Part shown: piece after piece, positions 63,284-64,000 of the stretch
Position numbering within the stretch: the first letter of the stretch is position 1
How the letters are laid out: each line of letters starts with the position of its first letter
Origin: an uncultured Aquimarina sp.
GTDB lineage: Bacteria > Bacteroidota > Bacteroidia > Flavobacteriales > Flavobacteriaceae
Assembly: GCA_947498815.1 (NCBI GenBank)
Contig: CANMLU010000012.1
Span: forward strand, 98,371-162,370
Direction: 5' to 3'
DNA length: 64,000 nucleotides
The notes under the pieces: model-generated
Told to the model about the DNA's origin: nothing
Database searches by the model: none
The model's input: only the letters and a program-made list of their open reading frames with translations
Program-made: the position numbers and the translations under genes

Positions 63284-63674
63284 AGCTTTAAACTAAAGCT
63301 GTTTTCCATCAAATTTTGAATACACTGTATTAAGGACTGTAAACTACCGTTCCACAATGTCAAGAGACTTTGCAGAACGGTAGACTTTTCGGAACGGTTC
63401 TTGCAGTATAAAAGATGGTACATATAATTGTAAAAATATCCTAAAAACTCATTAAATTTTTAAGGTGTTAAAATCAAGTTATTACCCTGTTATTTACCTA
63501 ACTTTTTGGTAAAGAGTGATAAAGCAATCATAATTATTTATGAATTTAATGAAACAATTATATCTTTGTACCAGCTGTAAGGTTTTTTTTCTGTGAAAAA
63601 CTAATACAGTAGTTAACGTTGTCGTTGCATTTTTAAGGGTGTATGGCAATGAGTATTTTATTAAAAAAGAAAGT
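63284..63674. other. Intergenic region with one hairpin, no gene seen
   Basis: These 391 bases hold an inverted repeat at 63344-63383 (CTACCGTTC with GAACGGTAG), a weak terminator for the FKBP gene. An 11-codon frame at 63643 overlaps the next start as ATGA. Otherwise it is AT-rich. Confidence 0.5.
63344..63383 (+). terminator. Possible hairpin terminator after the FKBP-like gene
   Basis: CTACCGTTC (63344-63352) and GAACGGTAG (63375-63383) form a 9-bp stem about 60 bp past the stop, but only a short T-rich stretch follows. It is weaker than the terminator at 62634. Confidence 0.35.
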
Positions 63675-63896
63675 ATGACCTTGATAGAGAGAGCTTTAGA
63701 GTATGAAAGCAGAAAAATGAGTAATTTAACCACTAGTGATAGAGTTCAAGCTTCGAGAGAAGGAAGAGCCCTTATCTTGGAGATAAATGAAATTTATAAA
63801 CAAAACAAAGATCCCGAACTTATGGAACTTATGAAGCAACTTACGGTAAAAAAACGTAAGATTGAGAAACGATTAAATGGAGTTCCTACAGTATAG
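63675..63896 (+). CDS. Small helical hypothetical protein
   Basis: I take the ATG at 63675 (MTLIERALEYESRKM); the frame is open 12 codons further to a GTG but without support. The 73-residue product is charged and helical, with LEINEIYKQNKDPELMEL and QLTVKKRKIEKR. It has no signal peptide or membrane segment. I do not recognise the family. An 11-codon frame just before it ends at an ATGA overlap with its start. Confidence 0.6.
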   Translation: MTLIERALEYESRKMSNLTTSDRVQASREGRALILEINEIYKQNKDPELMELMKQLTVKKRKIEKRLNGVPTV

Positions 63897-64000
63897 TTAA
63901 AATTAAATAGTTGACTTGTAGAAGTGACTAGTCCTAAATAATCGATACAGATTATTACTAGATTAAAATTATGATTTAATTCCCAATGAAACTATTTTCA

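Noticed and set aside
63986-64000. Start of a gene at the right edge (ATG AAA CTA TTT TCA)
   Set aside because: Only five codons are visible, too few to support a gene call.

Overview
The window looks like a chromosome segment of a marine-type member of the Bacteroidota, most likely family Flavobacteriaceae. It is AT-rich and carries a SusC/SusD pair, LytTR and LytS-type regulation, lipoproteins with an SC(N/S/K)-D/K-rich start, a type IX secretion (T9SS) C-terminal sorting domain, GG-leader peptides and few Shine-Dalgarno sites. The genus cannot be read from the sequence alone. I saw no rRNA, tRNA, CRISPR array or transposase.

Left part (1-14 kb): the start of a 3-hydroxyisobutyrate dehydrogenase-type reductase, cut by the left edge. 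An AraC regulator follows, with a 25-bp repeat in front of both it and the reductase, then an epimerase and a second AraC regulator. A lipoprotein and a TIGR04283-type glycosyltransferase are convergent. Next come four DUF547 paralogues dispersed around an outer-membrane barrel protein and an Old Yellow Enzyme homologue, then a LytTR response regulator with its histidine kinase.

14-21 kb: a TapB-like secreted protein, a cysteine-rich GG-leader peptide, and a tight minus-strand arsenosugar-type cluster. That cluster runs AhpD-like, radical SAM ArsS, rhodanese, TIGR04282 transferase, purine nucleoside phosphorylase and ArsM-like methyltransferase; a Tat-type aminotransferase lies beyond a terminator.

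21-45 kb: an alpha-glucoside utilisation locus with two LacI regulators, a secreted GH65, a cytoplasmic GH13 alpha-glucosidase and SusC/SusD. After a strong terminator comes a tight run of three paralogous ~1100-residue FG-GAP/ASPIC lipoproteins, a vanadium-haloperoxidase-like lipoprotein and a membrane-anchored protein of unknown function. CG-centred palindromic sites occur in three promoter regions from 24.6 to 45.1 kb.

45-55 kb: a single-frame glycerol kinase/glycerol-3-phosphate dehydrogenase fusion, a PAP2 phosphatase, a DUF5648-like lipoprotein, and two paralogous TPR-transmembrane-AraC regulators flanking two small RiPP-like GG-leader precursors. Short palindromic repeat elements sit between these genes, one copy apparently interrupted by a second element.

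55-64 kb: an accessory region with small unknown genes, a T9SS-sorted repeat protein, a signal-peptide-bearing polymorphic toxin with a C-terminal AHH nuclease, an Imm11-like immunity gene, a DUF1963 gene, a truncated gene ending in a 41-bp tandem repeat, an FKBP-like lipoprotein and a small helical protein.
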